From NCBI RefSeq assembly GCF_016907695.1, contig NZ_JAFBCK010000001.1:4700001-4764000 (forward strand): a DNA stretch of 64,000 nt, given 5' to 3'. Under the pieces are notes generated by a model that worked only from the letters and a program-made list of their open reading frames with translations, made no database searches and was not told the origin of the DNA. Shown piece by piece: positions 51,949-60,262 of this stretch. The position numbers and the translations under genes are program-made. Position 1 is the stretch's first letter. Each line of letters begins with the position of its first letter. This DNA comes from Actinokineospora baliensis (GTDB lineage Bacteria; Actinomycetota; Actinomycetes; Mycobacteriales; Pseudonocardiaceae).

Positions 51949-52305
51949 TCAGCCCAGGACGGCGGCGGTCCCGGTGCCGCGCAGCACCTCGGCGGCGGCC
52001 GTCGCGACCACCACGGTGAAGGCGATCTCGGCCCCCTCGAGCGCGTCCACGGTGACCGAGGTGGTGATCTCGTCACCGGCGAACACCGGCGCCAGGAAGC
52101 GCAGGTCCATTCCGGTGACGTGCACGTCGTCGTCGGCGAGCAGGGGGGTGCCGGAGAGCGTCAGGAGGCCCTGGGCGACCTTCTTGCCCGCCATGCCCGC
52201 GATGTGGTGCGCGCCGAAGTCGCCGGTCAGCCGCGCGCAGGCGGCGATGTCGGCCTCGGAGACGGTCCTGGTGGCGCTGCGCTGCTCGCCGACGGTCACG
52301 CCCAT
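51949..52305 (-). CDS. MaoC-like hotdog hydratase/dehydratase
   Basis: The 118-residue protein has the hydratase-2-type motif ARLTGDFGAHHIAGMAGKKVAQGLL, where Asp and His are spaced as in (R)-enoyl hydratases, followed by FLAPVFAGDEITTSV. It is a single hotdog domain and likely pairs with the product of 52305-52700, as N- and C-terminal halves of MaoC-type dehydratases often do in actinobacteria. Its start shares one base with the stop of that gene. It may set up unsaturation in the acyl chain. Confidence 0.8.
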   Translation of the reverse strand: MGVTVGEQRSATRTVSEADIAACARLTGDFGAHHIAGMAGKKVAQGLLTLSGTPLLADDDVHVTGMDLRFLAPVFAGDEITTSVTVDALEGAEIAFTVVVATAAAEVLRGTGTAAVLG

Positions 52306-52700
52306 CAGTGCCCACTCCCCGCGGTCAGGACCACGCCCTTGCTCGTCCCGGCGATGACCACCTCGTCGCCGCAGAGGATCCGCGCCTCGAAAGCGATCTT
52401 GGTGGCGGCCTCGCCCGGCTCGAGCCGGGTGATCTCCAGCTCCGCGGTGATCTCCTCGCCCACCTCGACCGGACGGCGCACCGTCCAGGTCATCCGCCCG
52501 GACAGGTAGTCGATGTCGCCGCCGAGCTTGGTCAGCGGGGCCACCACGAGCAGGTACGGCAAATACCGGGGCACGGAATTGTCCGGATATCCGGAAAGGC
52601 GCCGGAATTCCCGAACCTCCGCCTCGGTGTAGGTCCTGCTCGTCCGCAGCACATCGCCGACGGTGACGTCGCCGTGCGCACTCGGGATGGTCGTCGTCAC
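52305..52700 (-). CDS. Hotdog-fold dehydratase-like subunit (MaoC N-terminal type)
   Basis: The GTG at 52700 (GAAGGGAA upstream) gives 131 residues with a hotdog pattern: YTEAEVREFRRLSGYPDN, then VRRPVEVGEEITAELEITRLEPG and AFEARILCGDEVVIAGTSKGVV. The catalytic Asp/His pair seen in the partner at 51949 is not evident, as expected for the non-catalytic half of a heteromeric dehydratase. It is the first gene of the operon running to 44931. Confidence 0.75.
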   Translation of the reverse strand: MTTTIPSAHGDVTVGDVLRTSRTYTEAEVREFRRLSGYPDNSVPRYLPYLLVVAPLTKLGGDIDYLSGRMTWTVRRPVEVGEEITAELEITRLEPGEAATKIAFEARILCGDEVVIAGTSKGVVLTAGSGH

Positions 52701-52855
52701 CGAATTCCCTTCTCGTCGGCCGAGAATTCACCCACGAAACCCACGCCGTTGTCGGGCCACAACCACGCTAGCACGCACCGGCTAACACGCCAACGGACCG
52801 TGATCAGTGCTTGACGCCGAGTGCCATGCAGCAGGACAGGCTCGTGCGTGTCGGG

Positions 52856-54109
52856 TCAGCCGAGGGCGTCCAGTTTGTCCCGCAGCACAGCCCGTTCCCG
52901 GTCGTTGCCGCACAGTTCCACCGCCAGCTTGAACGCTTCCCGCGCCTCATCGTCGCGACCCAAGCGCGCCAACAACTCCCCGCGCACGCTCGGCACCAAG
53001 TGCGACTGCGGCAACGCATCCCCCAAACCGTCCACAATGGCCAAAGCAGCCGCCGGGCCGCGGGCCATCGATACCGCCACCGCGCGGTTGAGGTCGACCA
53101 CCGGGGACGGGGTCAGCGTGCCGAGGGCCTCGTACAACGCCACCACCCGCTCCCAATCCGTCTCCTCCACCGACGGCGCCACCGCGTGGCACTGGGCGAT
53201 CGCTGCCTGCAGGCCGTACGCGCCCAAGCCGCGGCCCGCCTGTTCGGCCCGGGCCAGCGCCGCCCTGCCGCGGCGGATCGCGGCGTGGTCCCAGCGGCCG
53301 CGGTCCTGGTCCTGCAGCAGCACCGGGTGACCGTCGGGGCCGGTCCGGGCGGGGAAACGGGCCGCGGTCAGCTCGAGCAGTGCCAGCAGGCCGTTCACCT
53401 CCGGCTCGTCCGGGATCAACCGCGCCAGGACCCGGGCCAGTCGTTGGGCCTCGCTGGCGAGGTCGAAACGGATCAGGTCGGCGCCGGAGCTGGCGGACGA
53501 GCCCTCGGTGAAGATCAGGTAGATCACGCTGAGCACCGACCCCAGCCGCGCGGGCCGTTCCTCGACCGGGGGTACCTCGAAGGGCACCCCGGCCGAGGCG
53601 ATGGCCTTCTTCGCCCGGGTGATCCGCGCCTGCACGGTCGCGGTCGGCACCAGGAACGCCCTGGCGATCTCGTCGCTGGTCAGACCACCGACGACACGCA
53701 GCGTGAGCGCGACCCGGGACTCCCGCGCCAACACCGGGTGACACGCGGTGAACACCAGCGCCAGCACGTCGTCGTCGATCTGGTCCGGGTCCCAGTCCAC
53801 CGTCACGCCGTCCTCGCCCTCAGTGGCGAGGACGGCGTACTTCTGGTCCAGGGTCGCCCGCCTGCGGTAGGCGTCGATCGCCCGACGCTTACCGACAGTG
53901 AGCAACCACCCGGCCGGGTTGTCCGGGACCCCTTCGCGCGGCCAGTTCACCAGCGCCTCGGCGAACGCCTCCTGCGCCAGGTCCTCGGCCATCGCGAAGT
54001 CCCCGGTGTAGCGGGCCAACGCGCCGACGATCTTGGCCGATTCGATCCGCCAGAGCGCGCCGACCGCGTCGCGGTCCCCGCTCAGAGCTGCCCGGTCGCC
54101 TCGCGCCAC
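52856..54109 (-). CDS. ECF42-type RNA polymerase sigma factor with TPR-like C-terminal extension
   Basis: The GTG at 54109 (AAGGAG five bases upstream) gives 417 residues and overlaps the DGPF gene by 28 bp. Sigma-2 features include DFAMAEDLAQEAFAEALVNWP and GWLLTVGKRRAIDAYRRR; the sigma-4 region reads ALTLRVVGGLTSDEIARAFLVPTATVQARITRAKKAI. A long C-terminal extension with helical TPR-like repeats (GLQAAIAQCHAVAP, ALYEALGTLTPSPVV) is typical of ECF42 factors, which act with DGPF proteins instead of an anti-sigma factor. Confidence 0.9.
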   Translation of the reverse strand: MARGDRAALSGDRDAVGALWRIESAKIVGALARYTGDFAMAEDLAQEAFAEALVNWPREGVPDNPAGWLLTVGKRRAIDAYRRRATLDQKYAVLATEGEDGVTVDWDPDQIDDDVLALVFTACHPVLARESRVALTLRVVGGLTSDEIARAFLVPTATVQARITRAKKAIASAGVPFEVPPVEERPARLGSVLSVIYLIFTEGSSASSGADLIRFDLASEAQRLARVLARLIPDEPEVNGLLALLELTAARFPARTGPDGHPVLLQDQDRGRWDHAAIRRGRAALARAEQAGRGLGAYGLQAAIAQCHAVAPSVEETDWERVVALYEALGTLTPSPVVDLNRAVAVSMARGPAAALAIVDGLGDALPQSHLVPSVRGELLARLGRDDEAREAFKLAVELCGNDRERAVLRDKLDALG

Positions 54110-54501
54110 GCGCGCTCCTTCTGGATCCACTCGTTGTCCTGCGGGAACTCGTCGATCGAGGGCACCCGGCGGATCTCGGTCTTGAACCCGGCCCCGGTCA
54201 TCGGCATCCGCTTCGCCCACTCGACCGCCTCCTCCTTGGAGGCCACGTTGAGCAGGTAGAACCCGTTGAACAGCTCCTTGGTCTCCCCGTACGGCCCGTC
54301 GGTCACCACCGGCGGCTCCACCGAGTAGTCCACAACCACCCCGTCAGCCGCGTCGGACAGGCCCTCGGCCGCCACCAGCACGCCCGCCCGGATGAGCTCG
54401 TCGTTGAACTTGCCCACGGTCGCCAGCATCTCGCTGAAGTCGAACTCACCCATCGCGGCGTAGGCCTCGTCGGACGCGCGCATGATCAGCATGTACTTCA
54501 T
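54082..54501 (-). CDS. YCII/DGPF-family protein, ECF42 partner
   Basis: The ATG at 54501 (GGGAGAACGACG upstream) gives 139 residues. It begins MKYMLIMRASDEAY and contains VVTDGPYGETKELFNGFYLLNV, the D-G-P-[FY] motif that names the family, then EEAVEWAKRMP. These small ferredoxin-like-fold proteins accompany ECF42 sigma factors and probably modulate them or respond to the same signal. It is the first gene of the pair. Confidence 0.92.
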   Translation of the reverse strand: MKYMLIMRASDEAYAAMGEFDFSEMLATVGKFNDELIRAGVLVAAEGLSDAADGVVVDYSVEPPVVTDGPYGETKELFNGFYLLNVASKEEAVEWAKRMPMTGAGFKTEIRRVPSIDEFPQDNEWIQKERAWREATGQL

Positions 54502-54619
54502 CGTCGTTCTCCCTGGCTTCACCGGGACCCTCTCGGCCCCGCTTCACCCCTAGGTCGAACGGGCCGCGCCGTGGATCGACACACCGCCCGAACTTTTTTC
54601 CCGAGGTATGTCCGGCAGC

Positions 54620-55615
54620 CTATGTCGCACCCCCGCGCCGACCCCCGAGGGGGTTCCCACCTGCGTTAACCTTCCGCCGCCACAACGGCCCCGCCATGGC
54701 AGGAGGCGTGGTGTCCCGGTGCGCGTACCAGGTCGCCTCCCACTGCTCGGGCGGCAGCGCCACGGTCGCGCACACCTCCCGGGCGAGCTCCTCCGGGCTG
54801 CGCCACTGGGTGTAGAGGTACACCAGGTAGTGACCGGTGCTGAGGGTGACTCGGAAGAGGTCGGGCTCCACAGCGCCCACCCAACCGAGGGAGAGGCCGT
54901 ACTCGAGCAACTGGCCACGGTCGATCCCTGCGTACACAAGACGGCGCGCAGTCCGAGGCGGCGTCTCCCACGACGTGTCGGCGACGAACCTGGCGAGCTC
55001 GCCGTCGTACTGCGCGGCGGTGAAGGTCACGTTCGGCCCCACCTCCGGGTCGTCGGGCCAATCCCAGTGCACCAGGTCGCCGTCGCGGGTGATCGTGACC
55101 TCCGCGTTGTAGGCCTCCCAGAAGCCGTCCTCGTACGCGATGAACTCCTCGTGCTGGACGACGATCGGAACCTTCCGTGGTTCAGGACCACCCGTCAGCA
55201 GGTTGTCGGGCAGCAGAACCTGGTCCGGATCCACCCCCCGCACACCCCACACCGCCGTCATCTCCGTCCCGTTGACCTCGACCAACACCTGAAACACGTC
55301 CTCCCGCGGCCCCGGCGCCACAGACAACCGAAGCCTGTCCACCGCAGCCCGCCTGATCACCCCACCCCCAGCCGCCGCCGTGAACCCCAAGGGCACGCTC
55401 CCCGGAATCCCCAGTTCCTCGGACATCGCCGCCACCAACTCGCCGATCTCCCACCTCGAGTCCCGCGCCGAAGCCCCCGCAAGATCCCGCAACCCCGCCG
55501 AATCCACCCCGTCGACCAACGCCATGCAAGCCTCGTGGATCAGGTCACGGGGCCCCGCCCCATCCCTCTCCCAACGACGGACGGCCCGGTAGAGACGTTG
55601 CTCAACGGATTCACT
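54620..55615 (-). CDS. Hypothetical protein, paralogue of 59180-60154
   Basis: The GTG at 55615 gives 331 residues. The protein begins SESVEQRLYRAVRRWERDG, contains SAGLRDLAGASARDSRWEIGELV, FQVLVEVNGTEMTAVWGVRGVDPD and ITRDGDLVHWDWPDDPEVGPN, and all these segments recur in the protein at 59180 with similar spacing. No signal peptide or membrane helix is seen. The family is not recognised; the tryptophan-rich strands suggest a mixed alpha/beta fold. It stands alone, followed by the DGPF/sigma pair on the same strand. Confidence 0.65.
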   Translation of the reverse strand, partial: SESVEQRLYRAVRRWERDGAGPRDLIHEACMALVDGVDSAGLRDLAGASARDSRWEIGELVAAMSEELGIPGSVPLGFTAAAGGGVIRRAAVDRLRLSVAPGPREDVFQVLVEVNGTEMTAVWGVRGVDPDQVLLPDNLLTGGPEPRKVPIVVQHEEFIAYEDGFWEAYNAEVTITRDGDLVHWDWPDDPEVGPNVTFTAAQYDGELARFVADTSWETPPRTARRLVYAGIDRGQLLEYGLSLGWVGAVEPDLFRVTLSTGHYLVYLYTQWRSPEELAREVCATVALPPEQWEATWYAHRDTTPPAMAGPLWRRKVNAGGNPLGGRRGGAT

Positions 55616-55756
55616 CACCCGGCCATCCTCCACACCCACCACCAGCGCCGCACTGGGATTTCCCACCGCCCCCGGAGGCACGTTCAGCATCGACCGAGTT
55701 CAGCGAATGACACGCCTGACCTGCGATGCTGGTGGAACGCTAGTAGCTCGCGGCCG

Positions 55757-56611
55757 CTATCCGAGACGGTGTTGCGCCCATGCGCGGGCGGCTGCGGTCG
55801 TATTGGTGCTAGGGAACTTGCGTTCCCAGAGACGCAGTACGGACGCGGCGAAGGCGGTCAGGGCGTCGGGGTTCGCGTCTCGGAAGCCGGGAATCCGGTT
55901 CGCCCATTGTTCCGCTTCAGCCGGGGGGTGTCCGGCGGCGATGAGCCGGATGAGGACGAAGGCCGGGTCGATCCACGCGGCGCCGGTTCGCCACCATGCC
56001 CAGTCGATCACTCGGGCCGTGTCGGCTATGAGGAAGTTCGCCGGGTTGAGGTCGGTGTGGATGAGCGCCGGGCCGTCGATGTGTTCCGGGGCTCGGGACG
56101 CCCAGGAGGTGAGTGTGTCCGCGTTGTCGACTGACCAGGCGGACGCCTTCTCGGGCGGTGCCGCGTGGATCTCGGATGTGAGTGCCCGTGCCCATTGGGT
56201 GGACATCGCACGGCGGCCTGCTGGCACCGACACCTGTGCGATGACGTTGACCGCGTCGGTCACCAGCGGGATATCACCTGATCCTGGGGAGAGGTCGGCG
56301 TGCTGCCCGGTCACGTGCTCGAAGCCGAGCAGCAGCCAACCCCCTTCTTCGACATGCCACAACAAGCGCGGCGCGAGTTCCGCAGGCAGAAATTGGCTTA
56401 CGCTAATCTCATTGTGATGCATGACGGACAATGACGACGCCGTCGTGATTCCCTTGCAGAAAATCCGCCCTTGCGATGTCCACAACGTGGCGGCCAGTTC
56501 CGAGTTTCGACCAGAAGTCGCGGACTCAGCCTTGAGGATCGGTCCGGTGCGATCCTCCGCCGCGCGCTTCACCGGTTCGGGCAAAACGTCCCACTCACAA
56601 CGGGTCGTCAT
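55757..56611 (-). CDS. Aminoglycoside-phosphotransferase-like kinase
   Basis: The ATG at 56611 with AGGGA upstream gives 284 residues. The APH/choline kinase core is present: a catalytic loop LIHTDLNPANFLI (H-x-D-x-x-x-x-N) and the metal-binding RVIDWAWWRTG (D-W). The N-terminal lobe has GRIFCKGI as the probable ATP-binding lysine strand. Many actinomycete proteins of this kind are not resistance genes, so the substrate is open. It ends near the promoter of the hypothetical gene at 55615 and is 14 bp downstream of the gene at 56626. Confidence 0.8.
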   Translation of the reverse strand: MTTRCEWDVLPEPVKRAAEDRTGPILKAESATSGRNSELAATLWTSQGRIFCKGITTASSLSVMHHNEISVSQFLPAELAPRLLWHVEEGGWLLLGFEHVTGQHADLSPGSGDIPLVTDAVNVIAQVSVPAGRRAMSTQWARALTSEIHAAPPEKASAWSVDNADTLTSWASRAPEHIDGPALIHTDLNPANFLIADTARVIDWAWWRTGAAWIDPAFVLIRLIAAGHPPAEAEQWANRIPGFRDANPDALTAFAASVLRLWERKFPSTNTTAAARAWAQHRLG

Positions 56612-56625
56612 CCACATCCCTCGTT

Positions 56626-57108
56626 CTAGCGGCAGAAGCCGCCGTCGTCATCGCCCCCCTGGCCGCAGTCGGTGCACCCGGAGTGACACTGCGAGCAACT
56701 GCCCGCGTCCGTTCCCCACAACTGAGCGTCGACCTCGAAGCCAGCAGCGGTCAGGGCCTCCACAGTAGGGGCCAGTGCCGCACGCATGGCGGTCCGGGTG
56801 GCCGTGGGACGGGCGAACTCGTCCGGCACATGGTGGATGAACCCGGCGCCCAGGTGCGCGCAGAACTCGGCGTAGTCCCGAGTGTTGAGGATGAACATGT
56901 GCCAGCCCAGGTCCACGCGCTTGCTCGGGCGGAACCGCTTGCCGGGGCTCTCCGCGCAGATGACCAGGAACGCGACGGTGGCGTTCACGATGCGGACCGC
57001 TTCATCACCCGTCATCCCGGCGTGCTCGCGGATCAGTTGGCCCACCAAGCGGCTGTGAAGGCTCCGCGAAATCGAGTCAGCTGGGTTCCGCACAATAGCG
57101 AGCGTCAT
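56626..57108 (-). CDS. Hypothetical protein with WH-x-FI-L-x-T-R core and Cys-rich tail
   Basis: The ATG at 57108 (GGGAGAGTC upstream) gives 160 residues. The core VDLGWHMFILNTRDYAEFCAHLGAGFIHHVPDE recurs in actinomycete hypothetical proteins often located beside XRE regulators and kinases (seen here as two 17-residue stretches). The C-terminus has several Cys pairs (CSQCHSGCTDCGQGG, ending GGFC) that may bind metal. It is co-directional with the APH-like kinase (14-bp gap) and divergent from the XRE gene at 57263, so the three may form a regulated unit. Function unknown. Confidence 0.7.
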   Translation of the reverse strand: MTLAIVRNPADSISRSLHSRLVGQLIREHAGMTGDEAVRIVNATVAFLVICAESPGKRFRPSKRVDLGWHMFILNTRDYAEFCAHLGAGFIHHVPDEFARPTATRTAMRAALAPTVEALTAAGFEVDAQLWGTDAGSCSQCHSGCTDCGQGGDDDGGFCR

Positions 57109-57262
57109 GACTCTCCCTTGATTCTCTGGTCGACATTCGGGTAAGTGCCATTCCCAACTCTTCCGGAAGGCTTGCGCCTCGGTAGTAGCGTGACTGTCGC
57201 GGAGTGTCATCGGAAGGACTCGGGCGTCCACAACCGTCCACAACTCAGGGGGAGCGGTCCGC

Positions 57263-58396
57263 GTGCACGAAACGGGGCGGGTGCTGAGAGCAGCACGGGA
57301 GAACGCCGGGCTCAGCCTGGCGACGATGGCGAGCCGCGTTCACTACAGCAAGTCCACGCTTGGCATGGTGGAGACCGGACAACGGACCGCGACACCGGAC
57401 CTGGTAGCCGCATACGAACGAACGCTGGGCGTTCAGGGGTTGGGTGAGGATGTGAACCGACGGGAACTACTGGCGGCCGCTGCGGCAGTGCTGGCAGGCG
57501 GCCACGCCCCTGCCCCGCTCGTGCGCCTCTTGGACGGCTTGACGACGACCGACCACCCCGGGCAGGTCGGTCGGTCCGAGGTCGAAGCCGTCCAGCAGGC
57601 AACAGCGACCTACACGACGATGGACCTCCGGTTCGGCGGTGCCGTCGCCGCAGACCTGTCCACCGGTGCACTCAGATGGGCTGTGAACCTGCTGGACGCA
57701 CCCATGCGAGACGACACCCGCGTAGCACTTAGCGCGGCCGTCGGGGCACTCGCGGACCGAACCGCCTGGATCCACTTCGACGCCGGACGCACCTACTCCG
57801 CACGCCAACTCTCCACACTCGCCCTACGCACCGCCGACGAGGGCGCAGACCCCGACCTTCGCGCGCACGTCCTGCTCAACATCGCCGCACAAGTCGGCGA
57901 AGCACTCCCCGCCGAAGCCGTCGGCCTAGTCGGCGCCGCCCTGTCCGACCGCCGAGTGTGCACGCTGGAACGAGCGAACCTGCACGCCGGACTGGCCGGA
58001 CACCTCGCGAGATCCGGCGAGAAGGACCAAGCGCTCCACCACATCCGCGAGGCCGAAACACTCGCCGCTCGCGGCGGCAACACCCCCGAGTGGGCTGGGT
58101 TCCTCACCCAGGACCACCTCAACTCCATCATCACCCAAGCACTAGCGGCAGCCGGTGAACATGCCGAGGCCATCCAACGATTCGAAGACCTCCTACCCCG
58201 CATCGGCACCGACCGACTCCGTGGCCGAGCCGGACGAATGATCGACCTAGCCGAGGTCTACGCGGCAACGGGAGAACTGGAACAGGCAACCTCACTCGCA
58301 CGGAAGGCAAGCGAAGCACTCACCGACGTCCGCTCAACCCGAATCACAGCCCGACTCGCCCAATTGAACGAAAGCGTGGCACGAGTTGCCTCGTAG
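57263..58396 (+). CDS. XRE-family helix-turn-helix regulator with helical C-terminal domain
   Basis: The GTG at 57263 with GGGGAG eight bases upstream gives 377 residues. The N-terminal HTH reads RVLRAARENAGLSLATMASRVHYSKSTLGMVETGQ, a standard XRE helix-turn-helix (seen as consecutive segments). The rest is a long TPR-like helical domain (residues about 95-375) with ALRTADEGADPDLRAH and AETLAARGGNTPEW, as in actinomycete regulators that sense a partner or metabolite. It probably controls the divergent genes at 57108 and 56611 through the shared 154-bp promoter region. Confidence 0.85.
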   Translation: MHETGRVLRAARENAGLSLATMASRVHYSKSTLGMVETGQRTATPDLVAAYERTLGVQGLGEDVNRRELLAAAAAVLAGGHAPAPLVRLLDGLTTTDHPGQVGRSEVEAVQQATATYTTMDLRFGGAVAADLSTGALRWAVNLLDAPMRDDTRVALSAAVGALADRTAWIHFDAGRTYSARQLSTLALRTADEGADPDLRAHVLLNIAAQVGEALPAEAVGLVGAALSDRRVCTLERANLHAGLAGHLARSGEKDQALHHIREAETLAARGGNTPEWAGFLTQDHLNSIITQALAAAGEHAEAIQRFEDLLPRIGTDRLRGRAGRMIDLAEVYAATGELEQATSLARKASEALTDVRSTRITARLAQLNESVARVAS

Positions 58397-58593
58397 ACCC
58401 GCGCCACGCCAGCTTCACACGCCATTCGATCCCCCCTTCGCCCGCCGACGTCGCACACCTACCGTCGCGGAAACGTGCAGCTCACGGCGTGTGCGGGTTC
58501 GTGTGAATGCTGTACGAGCCTGCCCGGGGGCGCCTCAAGTGCAGCGCTTCGACTGCCGCTGACTTGGCCAGTGAGTAGCAACAGCGAGAGCGG

Positions 58594-58625
58594 TCCGCTG
58601 CGGCCGAGTGTCCGACCGCAGCGGA
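58594..58625. terminator. 10-bp hairpin between convergent genes
   Basis: TCCGCTGCGG (58594-58603) and CCGCAGCGGA (58616-58625) are exact reverse complements, located just before the end of the GNAT gene at 58633 and downstream of the XRE gene, so they can terminate both. Confidence 0.7.
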
Positions 58626-58632
58626 GGAAAGG

Positions 58633-59183
58633 CTATTGCTTGCCAAGCTGCTGCTTGATCGCCGACGGGCCGGGGAAGTCGGCGGGGATGGCGTCCATGA
58701 TGACCTCGTCAACGCGCTCGCCGAGCCAGTAGCCGGACTGGCGGCGCAGGCCAACGTGGCGGAAGCCCGCCTTCTCGTAGGCGCGAACGGCGCCCACGTT
58801 GGGGGCGAGGACCGTCAAGTGCACGCAGGCCAGGTTGGTGATGTGGAAGGCGTAGTCGAGCGTCAGACGGGTCGCCTCCGTGCCGATACCGCAGCCTCGA
58901 CTGGCTGCGTCGCCCAGCAGGATGAAGTACTCGGCGATGCGGTGGCGGTGGTCAACCTGGAAGGCGGTCGTGCCCACCGCGGTCGGCGCGCCTCCGGCGA
59001 GGTCATAGACCGTGAAGCGAGCTTGGTTGTCCGTCCGCCGCAGCTGGTGGCCCAGCCCCTCCGTCCGCTCCTGCAGCGACTCTGGCGTTTGCTGGCCATA
59101 CCCCACCAGGACCTGGGGGTTCTGCTCCCAGCGCCAGTACGGCCCCAGCGGTCTCGCCCGAGGCCCGATTGCCGAGGATTCAC
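58633..59183 (-). pseudogene. GNAT-family acetyltransferase interrupted by a frameshift
   Basis: The conserved body, in the frame ending at 58633, includes ILLGDAASRGCGIGTEATRL and VLAPNVGAVRAYEKAGFRHVG, typical of RimJ/SpeG-like GNAT enzymes. In this frame the family homology extends upstream of any start codon, through PYWRWEQNPQVLVGYGQQ. The only good start is the GTG at 59183, with AGGAGGT before it and a GTGA overlap to the upstream stop, but it is in a different frame (MNPRQSGLGRD). Joining the two needs a -1 shift near 59145-59155, in a GGGG-containing stretch. This suggests a one-base deletion, a sequence error or programmed slippage. The first start in the conserved frame (59106) would lose part of the N-terminus. 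Confidence 0.65.
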
Positions 59184-60154
59184 GACCTCCTAAGAGGCGC
59201 GGGCTGCCACAACGGTCCTGCGATCGAGGGGGGTGCGGTTGCCCTGGGCCTCATGGAGAACCATGTCGCTCGCCATTGCTCAACCGGGAGCGCCAAGGAC
59301 TCGCACACTGCTCGCGCCGCCTCCTCCGGGCCACGCCCGAGCCATGGGGTGTCGACGAACACCTGGTAGTCGTCGACTATGAACGCGACTCGGAAGTGCT
59401 CGGGGTCCTGGTTCATCGTGCCTGCCCAGGCGAACCTGAGGCCGTGGGTGCGCAGCCGATCGTGGTCGATGCTGGTTTGGACGAGGCGGCTTGTGGTGCG
59501 CAGGGGTGTTTCCCACGAGTGGTCGGCGCCCATCCTCGCCAGTTCGGCGTCGTACTCCGCTGCGGCGAAGGTGAGGTTTGCGTCGATGGGGGAGTCCGCG
59601 GGCCAGTCCCAGTGCACCCGGTCGCCGTCGCGGGTGACTGTGACTGTGATGGTTTCGCTGTCGTACTCGCAGCACTCGACCAGGATCGCGATCGGCACGA
59701 CCCGCGGTTCGGGGCCGCCCGACAGGAGGATGTCGGGGATGAGCAGCTCGTCTGGGTCCACACCGTGGTGTCCCCAGACTCGGGTCATGTCCGTTCCGTT
59801 GACCTCGACCACCACCTGGAACCGGTTCGCCCCCACCCCAGGCACGACGCGCAACCGGAGCGTGTTCACCGCGTCCCGCCGCGCGAATCCGCCACCGGCG
59901 GCCGCGGCGCATCCCAGCGGCATGGTCCCGACCTCGGGGATCCGCAGCTCGGCCAGCGCCGCGGTCACCACGTCGCCGACGTCGTAGCGGGAGTCGTGGG
60001 CTGAAGCGCCTGCCAGGTCCCGCAGCGCGGGTGAGTCCAGTCCGGCGACCAGTGCCAGGCACGCCGCGTCGATGACACCGGCCAGGCCCTGCTCGGGAAC
60101 CGCGTGCCAGCGCCGCACCGCGCCGTAGAGCCGTTGTTCGGCTGAGTCGCCCAT
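59180..60154 (-). CDS. Hypothetical protein, paralogue of 54620-55615
   Basis: The ATG at 60154, with GGAGG eight bases upstream, gives 324 residues. It shares with the gene at 54620 the opening SAEQRLYGAVRRWH, PALRDLAGASAHDSRYDVGDV, FQVVVEVNGTDMTRVWGHHGVDPD and VTRDGDRVHWDWPADSP. It is soluble with no known domain. Its stop overlaps the GNAT start (GTGA at 59180-59183), so the two genes are coupled. The two paralogues are 4 kb apart, which suggests an old local duplication. Confidence 0.65.
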   Translation of the reverse strand: MGDSAEQRLYGAVRRWHAVPEQGLAGVIDAACLALVAGLDSPALRDLAGASAHDSRYDVGDVVTAALAELRIPEVGTMPLGCAAAAGGGFARRDAVNTLRLRVVPGVGANRFQVVVEVNGTDMTRVWGHHGVDPDELLIPDILLSGGPEPRVVPIAILVECCEYDSETITVTVTRDGDRVHWDWPADSPIDANLTFAAAEYDAELARMGADHSWETPLRTTSRLVQTSIDHDRLRTHGLRFAWAGTMNQDPEHFRVAFIVDDYQVFVDTPWLGRGPEEAARAVCESLALPVEQWRATWFSMRPRATAPPSIAGPLWQPAPLRRS

Positions 60155-60200
60155 GCCGCGATCCTCCACATTGGTCGGCACGTCCGCACCCGGATAAACG

Positions 60201-60236
60201 GCCGACGGCGGACCGGGGGGCCGGTCCGCCGTCGGC
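60201..60236. terminator. 16-bp perfect hairpin downstream of the chemoreceptor gene
   Basis: GCCGACGGCGGACCGG (60201-60216) is perfectly complementary to CCGGTCCGCCGTCGGC (60221-60236) with a GGGG loop, 26 bp past the stop of the methyl-accepting protein on the minus strand. It is a strong GC-rich terminator. Confidence 0.85.
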
Positions 60237-60262
60237 GGTGGGGGAGGGGAGGGGTTGGTGGG

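Noticed and set aside
58863..59183. Separate 106-codon gene starting at the GTG 59183
   Set aside because: Past the first dozen codons its translation is Arg/Ser-rich and antithetical to the conserved GNAT frame; better explained as the shifted 5' end of the GNAT gene.
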